DNA of 64,000 bases from an uncultured Sphingomonadales bacterium (GCA_903832325.1 CAILBC010000027.1:1-64000), one strand, 5' to 3'; shown: positions 25,964 to 35,235, counted from the stretch's first letter. Made by a program: numbers and translations. The notes: generated by a model not told the origin, from the sequence alone.

Positions 25964-28900
25964 GCCGGTTGCCCCGTCTCGGCGTGTTCATTGACAGTCT
26001 GTCCAGTGCCAGTCTGTCCAGGGGTGCCGGCGCGGCGGGTAAAGCGGCGCTTCACCACGATGAAAAACAGCGGCACGAAAAACACCGCCAGCACCGTGGC
26101 CGAAATCATCCCGCCCAGCACCGTGGTGCCGATCGCCTGGCGTCCGTTTGCGCCCGCGCCGCTGGCCAGCACCAGCGGGACCACCCCGGCGATGAACGCC
26201 ACGCTGGTCATCACGATCGGGCGGAACCGCAGCCGCGCCGCATCGAGCGCGGCCTCCATCGGGGTCAGCCCGCGGCCCAGCGCGGCCTCGGCAAATTCGA
26301 CAATCAGGATCGCATTCTTGGCCGACAGGCCGATCGTGGTGAGCAGCGCCACCTGGAAAAAGATATCATTCGACAGCCCGCGCAGCGTCGCCGCCGTAAC
26401 CGCGCCGATAATCCCCAGCGGGATCACCAGCATGACCGATACCGGCACGGACCAGCTTTCATACAAGGCGGCAAGGCACAGGAAAATGAACAGGATGCTG
26501 GCCGCAAACAGCGCCGGGGCCTGATCGGCAGCCACTTGCTGCTGATACGACAGGCCTGCCCAGGCGAGCGTGAAACCGCCGCCCAGTTGCCCCGCCAACC
26601 GGGTCATTTCGGCCATCGCCCCGCCCGAGCTGGTCCCCGGTCCGCCGGTGCCGACCACTTGCTGCGCGGGCAGGCCGTTGAACCGGCGCAGCAGGTTGGT
26701 GCCCGATGTCCAGCGCACTTGCGCGAGCGAGGAAAACGGCACCATGTCGCCATTGGCGCCGCGCACATACCATTGCCCGATTGCCTCGGGCGTCATGCGG
26801 AACGGCGTATCGCCCTGAACATAGACACGCTTCACCCGTCCGCGATCGAGAAAATCGCTGACATAACTGCCGCCCCAGGCGGTGGACAGCGTGGCGTTCA
26901 CATCGTCAGGGCTGACCTGCATCGCGGTGATCGCGGCATCGTTCATGTCAACATGCAGCTGCGGCGTGTCTTCCAGCCCGCCATAGCGGATCTGCGCCAG
27001 CTTCGGATCGGCCATGGCCTGCGCCATCAGATCCTGCCGCGCCTTGCCCAGCGCGTCTGCACCCTGGCCGCCGGCATCCTGCAGCCACATTTCGAACCCG
27101 GCCGACGTGCCCAGCCCGCGCACCGCCGGCGGCGCCAGCGCCACGGCCTGGCCCTGGTACATCGTGCGGAAATGCTTGTTCAGCCGCCCGGCAATCGCCG
27201 CTGCGCTGTTTTCCGCGCCCGGCCGGTCGGCCCAGGGGCGCAGATTGATCCACCCTTGCGCCACGTTTTGCGCATTGCCCGCGGCCTGGTTGCGCCCCAG
27301 CCCGAGGAAGATGTGATTGATGTTCCGGCTTTCGGTGGTCTGGATATAGCGCGTCACATCTTCGGCAAAAACGCGCGTCTGGTTGATGGTCGCACCCGCG
27401 GGCAGCGTGATCGCATAGCTGAGGTTGCCCTGGTCTTCTTCGGGCAGGAAACCGGTCTGCATCCGCGTTTCCAGCAGCAGGCTGACCAGCGCAATGCCCG
27501 CAAACACCGCCAGCCACGGCACCGGGCGCAGCACAAACCGTTCCAGCCGCGACTGAAACCCGCGCTGCACGCGGTCATAGGCGTGGTTGAACCGGTCAAA
27601 CAGCCCGCCCGGCCGCATGCCGTGGCCAATCTCGCCGTCGCCATCATGCAGCAGCGTCGCCGCCAGCGCCGGGGTCAGGATCAGCGCAACCAGCACCGAC
27701 AGCCCCATGGCCGAAACGATGGTGATCGAAAACTGGCGATAGATCGTGCCGGTCGATCCGCCGAAAAATGCCATCGGCACGAACACCGCCGCCAGCACCA
27801 GCGAAATCCCGATCAGCGCGGGGGTGATTTCAGTCATCGACTGGATGGTCGCGGCGCGCGCGTGAAGGCCTTCTTCGCGCATCACGCGTTCGACATTTTC
27901 CACCACCACGATCGCATCATCGACCAGCAGGCCGATGGCCAGCACCAGCCCGAACATCGTCAGTGTGTTGATCGAATAGCCGACCGCCGCCAGAATGCCG
28001 AACGTGCCGAGCAGCACCACCGGCACCGCGATCGCCGGGATCAACGTCGCGCGCCAGTTTTGCAGAAACACGTACATCACGATCACCACCAGCGCGATCG
28101 CTTCGAACAGCGTCTTGACCACTTCCTCGATCGAAATCTTGACGAACACGCTGCTGTCGCGTGGATACGTGATGCTGTATCCCGGCGGCATGTCGCGCGA
28201 CAAATCGGCAATCTTCTGCTTCACGGCCAGCGCGGTGGTCATCGCATTGCCACCCGAAGCCAGGCTGATCCCCAGGCCAACCGCCGGATTGCCATCGAGA
28301 ATGTTGATCGAGGTGTAGTTTTCCTGCCCCATTTCAACGCGCGCAACATCCTTCAGCAGCACGCGCGATCCATCGACCTGCGTTTTCAGCACGATCGCGT
28401 TGAACTGGTCGACCGTGGTCAGGCGCGAACGCGATGTGATCGTGGCATTAAGCCGCTGGCCATCGGGGGAGGGCAGCATGCCCACTTCGCCCGCCGAAAT
28501 CTGCGCGTTTTGCGCGGTCAGCGCGGCAATCACGTCCTTCGGCATCAGCCGGACCGCGGCCATCCGCACCGGATCTAGCCAGATCCGCATGGCATATTGC
28601 GTGCCCCACACATCGGCCGATCCCACGCCGTTGATGCGCGAAACCGGATCGGCAATGTGCGTGGCCATATAGTCGGCCACATCGGCGGGGCTCGATTTGC
28701 CGCTGGTATCATAAAGCGCGGCCATCATCAGCAGATCGGCCTGCGCCTTGTTGATTTGCAGCCCCTGCGTCTGCACCTGGCTGGGCAGGCGGCTGGTCGC
28801 CTTTGACAGCACGTTCTGCATCTGCACCTGGGCGGTGTCGGGATTGATGCCCTTGTTGAACGTGGCGACAATCTGCGCCTGGCCGTTGCTGCTGGTCGAG

Positions 28901-29139
28901 GTGAAATAGATCAGCCCGTCCACGCCTTTCAGTTGCTGCTCCAGGATCTGGGTCACGGTGTTTTCCACGGTGCGCGCATCGGCACCGGGATAGAACGCGC
29001 TGACCGAAATCGTTGGCGGGGCGATATCGGGAAACTGTTCGACCCCCATGTTGACGATCGAAATGCCGCCGGCGATCATCACCAGGATCGCCAGTACCCA
29101 GGCAAAGATCGGCCGATCAACGAAATAGCGGGACAGCAT
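25960..29139 (-). CDS. RND multidrug efflux permease, HAE1/AcrB family
   Basis: 1059-residue inner-membrane drug/proton antiporter. MLSRYFVDRPIFAWVLAILV is the canonical first helix; the proton-relay aspartates are Asp407 and Asp408 in AIGLLVDDAIVVVEN, the same numbers as in AcrB. GSADVWGTQYAMRIWLDP and VEQFPDIAPPTI are typical of hydrophobic/amphiphilic exporters rather than metal pumps. The C-terminal tail (about 25 residues after KRRFTRR) is hydrophilic and its DNA has two copies of CAGTCTGTCCAG. It is the second gene of the adaptor-pump-channel operon, 7 bases after the adaptor. Substrates cannot be told. Confidence 0.97.
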   Translation of the reverse strand: MLSRYFVDRPIFAWVLAILVMIAGGISIVNMGVEQFPDIAPPTISVSAFYPGADARTVENTVTQILEQQLKGVDGLIYFTSTSSNGQAQIVATFNKGINPDTAQVQMQNVLSKATSRLPSQVQTQGLQINKAQADLLMMAALYDTSGKSSPADVADYMATHIADPVSRINGVGSADVWGTQYAMRIWLDPVRMAAVRLMPKDVIAALTAQNAQISAGEVGMLPSPDGQRLNATITSRSRLTTVDQFNAIVLKTQVDGSRVLLKDVARVEMGQENYTSINILDGNPAVGLGISLASGGNAMTTALAVKQKIADLSRDMPPGYSITYPRDSSVFVKISIEEVVKTLFEAIALVVIVMYVFLQNWRATLIPAIAVPVVLLGTFGILAAVGYSINTLTMFGLVLAIGLLVDDAIVVVENVERVMREEGLHARAATIQSMTEITPALIGISLVLAAVFVPMAFFGGSTGTIYRQFSITIVSAMGLSVLVALILTPALAATLLHDGDGEIGHGMRPGGLFDRFNHAYDRVQRGFQSRLERFVLRPVPWLAVFAGIALVSLLLETRMQTGFLPEEDQGNLSYAITLPAGATINQTRVFAEDVTRYIQTTESRNINHIFLGLGRNQAAGNAQNVAQGWINLRPWADRPGAENSAAAIAGRLNKHFRTMYQGQAVALAPPAVRGLGTSAGFEMWLQDAGGQGADALGKARQDLMAQAMADPKLAQIRYGGLEDTPQLHVDMNDAAITAMQVSPDDVNATLSTAWGGSYVSDFLDRGRVKRVYVQGDTPFRMTPEAIGQWYVRGANGDMVPFSSLAQVRWTSGTNLLRRFNGLPAQQVVGTGGPGTSSGGAMAEMTRLAGQLGGGFTLAWAGLSYQQQVAADQAPALFAASILFIFLCLAALYESWSVPVSVMLVIPLGIIGAVTAATLRGLSNDIFFQVALLTTIGLSAKNAILIVEFAEAALGRGLTPMEAALDAARLRFRPIVMTSVAFIAGVVPLVLASGAGANGRQAIGTTVLGGMISATVLAVFFVPLFFIVVKRRFTRRAGTPGQTGTGQTVNEHAETGQPA

Positions 29140-29146
29140 GGCGCGT

Positions 29147-30349
29147 TTATCCGCCCAGCTTGCCGGTTGCGGCGGCGCTTTGATTGCCAGTTGCGGCGGC
29201 GCTGGCCGGTGCGGGCTTCACATGTGTTCCGGCGCGCGCGGTCATCTGGCCTTCGACCACAATGCGCTCGCCCGGGCGCAGACCGCCGGTGACCAGCCAG
29301 TTGGGGCCAAACGTCGTGCTGGCGGCCACGGTGCGCGTTTCGATCACATCGCCCTTGCCCACCACGAGCACCATCGGATTGCCGCGCTGGTCACGCGAAA
29401 CCGCGGCCTGCGGCACCAGAATGCCATCGTGCACCATGCCCTGTGCCAGCCGCGCGCGAACAAACAGCCCGGGCAGCAGATCACCACGCGGATTGGGCAC
29501 GGTCACGCGCAAGGTAACGGTGCCGGTCTGTTCGTTGACATCGATATCGGCAAAATCCAGCTTGCCCGGGCTGGCCCATTCGGTGCCATCGGCCAGCACG
29601 ATGCGCACCGGGGCCGATCCGGTGCTGCCCAGTTGCCCGCTTTCCAGCGCATGGCGCAGCGCGATGAAATCGGCGCTCGATTGCTGGATATTGACCCAGA
29701 TCGGATCGAGCCGCTGAATCTTGGCAAGCGCAGTCGGCTGGTCGCTGGTCACCAGTGCGCCGCGGGTCACCCCCGATTGGCCGATGCGGCCCGAAATCGG
29801 CGCAACGATGCGGGTAAAGCCCAGATTGACTTTGGCAATGTCGAGCGCGGCATGCGCGGCGGCCACTTGCGCGCGCGATTGCTGATAGGCGGCATCGGCA
29901 TCGGCGGCATCCTGCCGGCTGATCCCGCCGGCCGCGGCCAGCGTGCGATAGCGTTCGGCCTTCAGCCGGTTCGATTCGACCACCGCCTCGGCATTGGCCA
30001 GCGCGGCGCGCGCCTGCGCCTGCGCGGCGGCATAAGGGCGCGCATCGATCTGATACAGCGCCTGGCCCTTGTGCACTTCGCTGCCTTCGGTGAACAGGCG
30101 TTCGACCACGATGCCCGAAACCTGCGGGCGCACTTCGGCCACTTCCGATGCCTGGCTGCGCCCGGTCAGTTCGGTCATGATCGGCACGGCGCTGGCCTGC
30201 GCCACGATCACACCCACAGCGGGCGGCGGTGGCGGCGGGGGCGGCGCGCTGGAACAGCCGGCAAGCGCAAGCATCACCAGCGCACCGGTCAGCATCGGGG
30301 CCGCCATGATCGCACGCGGCATTTTGGCGATGGAGCAGGATTGGCGCAT
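29147..30349 (-). CDS. RND efflux periplasmic adaptor (membrane fusion) lipoprotein
   Basis: 400 residues from ATG at 30349. Lipobox LALAGC, then a poly-Pro stretch. Adaptor features follow in order: beta-barrel/lipoyl half EVRPQVSGIVVERLFTEGSE, alpha-helical hairpin rich in Ala/Gln (AQARAALANAEAVVESNRLK), second lipoyl half FTRIVAPISGRIGQSGVTRG and the beta-barrel domain (LLPGLFVRARLAQG). First gene of the efflux operon. TTG 30364 and ATG 30322 are alternative starts; none has a strong ribosome site. No dedicated regulator sits next to it. Confidence 0.95.
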   Translation of the reverse strand: MRQSCSIAKMPRAIMAAPMLTGALVMLALAGCSSAPPPPPPPPAVGVIVAQASAVPIMTELTGRSQASEVAEVRPQVSGIVVERLFTEGSEVHKGQALYQIDARPYAAAQAQARAALANAEAVVESNRLKAERYRTLAAAGGISRQDAADADAAYQQSRAQVAAAHAALDIAKVNLGFTRIVAPISGRIGQSGVTRGALVTSDQPTALAKIQRLDPIWVNIQQSSADFIALRHALESGQLGSTGSAPVRIVLADGTEWASPGKLDFADIDVNEQTGTVTLRVTVPNPRGDLLPGLFVRARLAQGMVHDGILVPQAAVSRDQRGNPMVLVVGKGDVIETRTVAASTTFGPNWLVTGGLRPGERIVVEGQMTARAGTHVKPAPASAAATGNQSAAATGKLGG

Positions 30350-30561
30350 GGTTTGGCGGCGCAAGGTCAGGCTTTCAATTGCAGGGCAGTCGCATGTGGC
30401 AGCACCCCGGTGCCGGATTCAACCGGGCCGGGGGGACGAGGGGGGCGTTAACTGCCGGAACCGGCTTGATCTACACCCTTTTTGGGCCATAGCCCGCGCC
30501 TGCGGCAATTGCATGCCCCAATTGCGCAAATCGGGGACTTCGACGGCTGCGTTTGACGGCT

Positions 30562-30628
30562 GGGGGGGGGGGGGGCGGGCCGGTACCGACTTCGAAATTC
30601 GCCCTCTCGCGAGTTTCGAGTCAGACTT
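30562..30628. repeat. G14 tract joined to a dispersed palindromic repeat
   Basis: Fourteen consecutive G (30562-30575) precede CGGGCCGGTACCGAC (30576-30590) and a stem-loop CGAAATTCGC (30593-30602) / GCGAGTTTCG (30609-30618), then AGTCAGAC up to the stop codon of the L,D-transpeptidase gene. Nearly the same 50 bases recur at 46778-46830, also ending at a stop codon. For the minus-strand gene it would act as a 3' stem-loop. The remainder of 30350-30561 shows no gene. Confidence 0.8.
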
Positions 30629-31300
30629 TCAGCGCGCGGCGAACAGCAGGCGGCCCTGGCCCAGCAGATCGAGCACTGTGCCGATTTCGCCCTTGCCGAC
30701 GGCAAAACAGCCCTGGCTGCGGCCGATCCGGCCATATTGCGCAACAAAACCGGGATCGACATAGTCCGCCGCGTGGATCACGATACCGCGCGGTTCGGCC
30801 AGATCGTTTTCGGGCTCAAGCCCGATCACCCGGCGCGACCGGCCATGTTTGCCATAATAGGTTTCGCCGATCACAAAGCTGCCGCTGGACGACGCTTCCG
30901 ATCCCATGCGGTTGGAAAAACGTTCGGCCCAGCCGCTGTTTGCCGGGTCCGATCCTTTGCCATGCGCGACAAGGTGGCTCGACACGACGCGCCCGGCGGC
31001 CACATCGACAATGTGCAGCCGGGGCAGGCGCGACGGCACCGAAAAATCGACCAGACCGACCACGCTGCGATCGGCCACATGCGCGGCATGTCTGTCGAGC
31101 GCGGCCAGCGCGCGCGGCAGCAGCGCGGGGGCGACATCGCCGGCGGCGGGATCGATGGACACCGATTCGGGCGGCAGAACGCCCCACGGCGACCACGCAG
31201 GGGTGCCGGGCATCACCGCGGCATGTGCGCCGCGGGGCAAAAGGACGGAGGCTGCGGTTCCGGCAAAGGCGCCGAGGAACCGGCGCCGGCCGGACATCAT
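30629..31300 (-). CDS. Exported murein L,D-transpeptidase catalytic domain-like protein
   Basis: 223 residues from ATG at 31300. A twin-arginine leader (SGRRRFLGAFAGTAASVLL) ends near AHA. The YkuD-like catalytic motif is present as IHAADYVDPG and RIGRSQGCFAVG with Cys198 as the expected nucleophile; GSFVIGETYYGKHGRS and RVIGLEPEN are typical of the PF13645 subgroup. Such enzymes crosslink peptidoglycan or attach proteins to it. The frame is open to 31579 but the first 93 codons run through a low-complexity repeat region and are rejected. The stop lies directly against the dispersed repeat. Confidence 0.85.
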   Translation of the reverse strand: MMSGRRRFLGAFAGTAASVLLPRGAHAAVMPGTPAWSPWGVLPPESVSIDPAAGDVAPALLPRALAALDRHAAHVADRSVVGLVDFSVPSRLPRLHIVDVAAGRVVSSHLVAHGKGSDPANSGWAERFSNRMGSEASSSGSFVIGETYYGKHGRSRRVIGLEPENDLAEPRGIVIHAADYVDPGFVAQYGRIGRSQGCFAVGKGEIGTVLDLLGQGRLLFAAR

Positions 31301-31536
31301 CGTGCGAAACCCCGTGATTTTCGTGCCACTGGCGCGGTCGCCTTTCGCCAAAGCGAAGGGACGGTCCGGTGCCAGCATCAAGGTTCGCCCGTTAGCATCC
31401 GAAACCGGGAGAATGGTTGCCCTTGCGACGAAACGTGCCGCACATGCTGCCAAATGCGATTTCGCGGGCGCACGGCGGTGGTGTTCACCTGGGGCCGCCG
31501 TCGCCCTCGCCATATTCATGCTGCGTTGCGGCAAGA

Positions 31537-31585
31537 ATGTGGGCAGCAAGACTATGGGCGGTAGGAATATGGGCCGCAAGAATCA
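31537..31585. repeat. Degenerate 15-bp tandem repeat
   Basis: Units such as GTGGGCAGCAAGA, TATGGGCGGTAGGA and TATGGGCCGCAAGA follow one another, ending in ATCAGGCGG at the stop of the glycosyltransferase gene. It fills part of the 282-base gap between that gene and the L,D-transpeptidase. Confidence 0.55.
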
Positions 31586-32755
31586 GGCGGCGCGGGCGCT
31601 GGGCGCGATCAGCGCTTCATACGTGCCGAACAGTTCGCGGAAATGGTCGTCCATTGTGCGCGGGGGCACGATCTGCGTGCTCGGCCCGGCAATCCCCGCC
31701 TCGCGCCCGATGCAATATTCCACAATCGCTTCGGCTGCGGCGCCGGCATCGGCCGATTTGTAGATCCACCCGCCCGATGCACGCGCCTGGTCGGCGGCGC
31801 CGCCTTCATCGGGCGCGATCAGCGGCAGGCCGCTGGCGCGCGCTTCGGCCGCGACCATGCAGAACGTTTCCGCTTCGCACCCGTGCAGCAGCGCATCGGC
31901 GCTGGCCATGACCCGCGCCAGTTCGGGCCGGCTGGTGATCGGCGCGAGAATGCGCACATGCGGATTGCCGCCGATGCGCCGTTCTATCGCCTTGAGATCG
32001 CGGCCCTGGCCGACCAGCACCAGCCCCACCGGATTGCGGCTGCCCGCAGCGGTGACCGCATCGACCAGCATCGGCCAGCGCTTTTCCGGGGCAAACCGGC
32101 CCACGCCGATCAGCAGCGTGGCGCTTTCGGGCAATTCGCACAGCTCAAGCATGCCCTGGCGCAGCGCCGGATCGCGCAAGGCCGGCGAAAACACCCCGGG
32201 ATCGACCCCCATCGGATTGGTTACCACATGGTTGAGCCCACCCCCGGTCAGCCGCGCAGAGAGCCCCGGGCTGGCCGAAACGATCAGGTCAAAGGCGGCA
32301 TCCAGCTTGCGCAGATGGCGCCAATAGCGGTCGAACATGCCGTTGATCGTGGCGCGCGTGGCCACCGGATCAAACCAGCGATAGGCATAGGCAGACAAAG
32401 GGTCGGCATGCATGATCAACGCGCGCGGCGCTTTGCCCGGCCAATCGGCAATGATGCTGGCGCTGCGCCAGGGCGATGACGCCTCGACAAAATCGGGATT
32501 TTCACGATCGAGCGCGGCATAGAGCGCGGCCACATCGCTGAAATAGCGATAGTTGAAATCCAGCGGGAAAACGGTCGATTTCAGCCAGACAATCCGGGCA
32601 TTCGGGCCGCGCGGTTCGATTTCGTCGCGCACGCCGGGCGCAATCACCACCACTTCGTGGCCCAGCGCCGCGCCCGCCTTCAGCTTGCGATCGACGTATG
32701 TGCGAACGCCGCCGCCCTTTGGGGCATAGAAGGCACAGACGTCGACGAGTTTCAT
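31583..32755 (-). CDS. Glycosyltransferase, GT4-like
   Basis: 390 residues, GT-B fold. The N-terminal acceptor domain opens with VDVCAFYAPKGGGVRTYVDR (the Gly-rich G-G-V loop) and the donor domain has LIGVGRFAPEKRW, LVLVGQGRDLKAIERRI and the E-x7-E motif in GCEAETFCMVAAEARASGLP. It transfers a sugar from a nucleotide donor to an unknown acceptor at the cytoplasmic side of the inner membrane. Its start overlaps the stop of the DUF2141 gene by 4 bases, so it is the last gene of a three-gene coupled operon. Confidence 0.9.
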   Translation of the reverse strand: MKLVDVCAFYAPKGGGVRTYVDRKLKAGAALGHEVVVIAPGVRDEIEPRGPNARIVWLKSTVFPLDFNYRYFSDVAALYAALDRENPDFVEASSPWRSASIIADWPGKAPRALIMHADPLSAYAYRWFDPVATRATINGMFDRYWRHLRKLDAAFDLIVSASPGLSARLTGGGLNHVVTNPMGVDPGVFSPALRDPALRQGMLELCELPESATLLIGVGRFAPEKRWPMLVDAVTAAGSRNPVGLVLVGQGRDLKAIERRIGGNPHVRILAPITSRPELARVMASADALLHGCEAETFCMVAAEARASGLPLIAPDEGGAADQARASGGWIYKSADAGAAAEAIVEYCIGREAGIAGPSTQIVPPRTMDDHFRELFGTYEALIAPSARAA

Positions 32756-33282
32756 CGGTTCTCCGTGCTCGGCCCGATCGAGAACAGTCCGTTACGGTAA
32801 TTCAGCACGATCCGCAACGGGGTGATCCCCGCGCCGGCGCTGAAGGCCACGCTTTCCGCCTTGGGCTTGGACCAGCCGAGGTGCGGATTGGCGGAAAAGC
32901 CCACCCCGTCATGCTGCCAGTTGAAGCGGTGGTTGGCATCGCGATCGTGCAGCACCATCACCGCATAGCGCCCGGGCCCGGGGATGCGCAGGCACAGGCG
33001 CGGGTTGCGCTCTGCCGGCACCGGGCCTTCGCTGCGGCGAAAGGTCTTGCCCGCCATCAGCAGGATGTTGTCATCGGCCAGGAAATCGCCCTCGGTTGCG
33101 GGGTAGACTTCCACTTTCAGCCTGCCGGTGCGGTCTTTCAGCCCCACCACTTCGACCATGACGGCCGGGCCGGGTTCGCCGGGGCGGCATTGCGCCTCGG
33201 CCTTGCCCAGTTCGGGCCCCGACGGGATGAAGGCGGCGGTCAGCAGCGGAACTGTGGCCGCCAGCAGCAGCGTCCGGATCAT
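32752..33282 (-). CDS. Exported DUF2141 domain-containing protein
   Basis: 176 residues with a signal peptide (IRTLLLAATVPLLTAAF). The DUF2141 beta-sandwich is recognisable from VVGLKDRTGRLKVEVYPATE, PGRYAVMVLHDRDANHRFNW and GVGFSANPHLGWSKPKAESV. The family is periplasmic or outer-membrane associated and of unknown function. It overlaps by 4 bases with both neighbours, so it is tightly coupled to a glycosyltransferase and a membrane protein. Confidence 0.88.
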   Translation of the reverse strand: MIRTLLLAATVPLLTAAFIPSGPELGKAEAQCRPGEPGPAVMVEVVGLKDRTGRLKVEVYPATEGDFLADDNILLMAGKTFRRSEGPVPAERNPRLCLRIPGPGRYAVMVLHDRDANHRFNWQHDGVGFSANPHLGWSKPKAESVAFSAGAGITPLRIVLNYRNGLFSIGPSTENR

Positions 33283-34238
33283 GCGTTGCGTTCCCTTTGT
33301 ACAAGATCGAGCAGCAACATTGCCACGAACACCACAATATGGATTGCGGTGATGAACAGGGCAATAACCGTGATCATCTCGTAAGTCCGGTCAACCGGGC
33401 CGCCCAGCAGCGCCAGCGCGCCGGCAAAGGCGATTTCCTGGTTGGGGATCAGCGGCAGGCGCGTGACCAGCAGGCGCCCGGTCGACAGCATCAGCCAGGT
33501 CGACAGCGGCACCGCGGGCAGCATCAGGCTCCACAGCACGGCAGTCAACGCGGTGTTGATCACCAGCCGCACCATATGCACCGCCAGCACAAAGACCAGA
33601 TCATTGCGCGGCAGGCTGAGCAGGCGATTGCGGAACGCCGTAATCGCCAGCCCGATCAGCAGCATGACCGCGATCGAGCCATACAATTCGCGCTTGTTGA
33701 AGCCAAAGGCATAGTGGTTGAAATAGGGCCAGGCGACCACCAGCATGATCAGCGTCATGGCATAGCCGGCCATGGCCGACAGGATCGCCACGTCCTTCAC
33801 CGCGCCAAACGGAGACCCTTCCATTTTCACATGACGGCGCGCCCAGTCATAGAAATAGACTTCGCCGACATAGCTCAGCAGGATCTGGTTGCCGATCATC
33901 TTCTTGACCAGCGGAAAGATGCCTGAGGCGGGGATGTCCCACAGACGTTTGAAAATCACCCAGTCGCCCACCGGGCCGCTCAGGTAATTGATCGCCAGGA
34001 CCAGCCAGATCCACGGGCTCGCCTGGATGATCGCGATCAGCTTGTGCCAGTCGTGCGCTTCGATCTGCCACAAGGCGCCGGCCAGGATGCCCAGCGAAAT
34101 TGCCGGGCCGACAAATGCGCCCAATCGGCGCCAGCCCGAAACCGGATTGGCCTGCGGCAGCGCGGCAGACCCGGTTTGCGCCGGAACGGGTTGGGCAACG
34201 GTGTCGGCGACGGCTTCTGCGGCCAGGGGATCGGTCAT
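33279..34238 (-). CDS. Polytopic membrane protein, possibly LPG-synthase-TM/flippase-like
   Basis: 319 residues with about eight hydrophobic segments after a 35-residue soluble N terminus. WVIFKRLWDIPASGIFPLVK with GNQILLSYVGEVYFYDWARR, and LSTGRLLVTRLPLIPNQEIA near the end recall the transmembrane region of lysylphosphatidylglycerol synthase-like (UPF0104) proteins, some of which are linked to lipid or glycolipid transfer. The family call is tentative. It is the first gene of an operon with DUF2141 and a GT4 glycosyltransferase (4-base overlaps), which suggests a role in building or moving a glycolipid. Confidence 0.7.
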   Translation of the reverse strand: MTDPLAAEAVADTVAQPVPAQTGSAALPQANPVSGWRRLGAFVGPAISLGILAGALWQIEAHDWHKLIAIIQASPWIWLVLAINYLSGPVGDWVIFKRLWDIPASGIFPLVKKMIGNQILLSYVGEVYFYDWARRHVKMEGSPFGAVKDVAILSAMAGYAMTLIMLVVAWPYFNHYAFGFNKRELYGSIAVMLLIGLAITAFRNRLLSLPRNDLVFVLAVHMVRLVINTALTAVLWSLMLPAVPLSTWLMLSTGRLLVTRLPLIPNQEIAFAGALALLGGPVDRTYEMITVIALFITAIHIVVFVAMLLLDLVQRERNA

Positions 34239-34374
34239 GCCTTACCCCCATCGGGCCGGCGTATGCTGGCCGAAAACCGTGCGCCGGCAAAGTAGGATGA
34301 GGCGAACATGCCGCAGCGTTTAGGCAGGTTGCGCCCGCCGGTCCAGCGATGATGCATGATGCGCCGCCCGCGCA

Positions 34375-35160
34375 TCATTGCAGCCCGTCATAGCGCGAAG
34401 GGCGATGGGTGCGCGAAAACGTGGCCAGCGTCGCGTCGATCGATCGCAGCAGCGCGGGCACGGTCACATCGCCCGGATGCACCGCCACGCGCAGTGTCGG
34501 CATGACCGGCAGTGCCCGGCGTGCCAGCGCGGCAAACCCCAGCGAAGACCGGATGCGCCCCGGGCTGCGGCTGGCCCAGGTTACCACCGGGCCGCGTGCC
34601 ACCACCGCGCGGCTGCCCGGCCGCCACACTTTCATGTGGTCTTCGGCCAGCGCAAAGCCGATCTCGTCAAGCGCGGCCAGCGCGCCCGGGCCATAGAGCC
34701 AGGCCGGGGCAATGAAACCCGCCACCGGGCCGCCGATGATGTCTTCGATCAGGGCCTTGCCCTCGCGCATGCGGCGCGTCGCCTCGGGCTGGGGCAGATT
34801 GAGGAATTCGCCTTCGCCGGCGGTCATGTGCTTGCCCTTCCACCCGGCAAGCCCGGCGCTGGCCGGGGTTTCGTCGCGGTGGCACCAGCCGTGCAGGAAC
34901 ATTTCGATGCCCTGGTCGGCCCAGCCGCGCAGCCGCGCGTGAAACGCCGCATTGCCGGCAATCGGCGCCTCGCGCCAATGATCGGGGATCACCAGCATGG
35001 CAAACCGCGCCGCGCCGGTGTGCCGCTCGATCCGTTCGGCCAGAGCATCGACCGCGCTTTCCGATCGCGGTGAGACATCGTGGATTGAAACCAGCAGCCG
35101 CCGGCGCGCCGGGGCAGCGGCAAGGTCGTGCAGGGCGGGGGAGGGTGCGGGCGCGTTCAT
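34375..35160 (-). CDS. DUF2334 polysaccharide deacetylase-like protein
   Basis: 261 residues. The NodB-like fold shows LLVSIHDVSPRSESAVDALA at the start (the Asp in IHDV), AMLVIPDHW, EMFLHGWCHRDE (the metal His-x-x-x-H type) and VAGFIAPAWLYGPGALAAL. These enzymes are thought to de-N-acetylate polysaccharides. No signal peptide is visible from ATG 35160; ATG 35196 is an alternative. It lies upstream of the membrane protein-DUF2141-GT4 operon on the same strand with a 136-base gap, so it may belong to the same envelope function. Confidence 0.85.
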   Translation of the reverse strand: MNAPAPSPALHDLAAAPARRRLLVSIHDVSPRSESAVDALAERIERHTGAARFAMLVIPDHWREAPIAGNAAFHARLRGWADQGIEMFLHGWCHRDETPASAGLAGWKGKHMTAGEGEFLNLPQPEATRRMREGKALIEDIIGGPVAGFIAPAWLYGPGALAALDEIGFALAEDHMKVWRPGSRAVVARGPVVTWASRSPGRIRSSLGFAALARRALPVMPTLRVAVHPGDVTVPALLRSIDATLATFSRTHRPSRYDGLQ

Positions 35161-35235
35161 GTCATGGGGTCCGCGGGCGGGACTGTCGCAAGCCATGCGA
35201 TATTGCAATGAAAACTTGGCGTTCGCCACGTGCTG

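Noticed and set aside
24314..28578. Very long plus-strand frames (736 and 973 codons) opposite the efflux genes
   Set aside because: The translations are Arg/His/Gln/Pro-rich and motif-free; the minus strand encodes complete RND channel and pump proteins with all signature residues.
30350..30561. Possible small gene between the efflux adaptor and the G14 tract
   Set aside because: Only short frames entering repeat sequence (for example Pro/Arg-rich read-through) are present.
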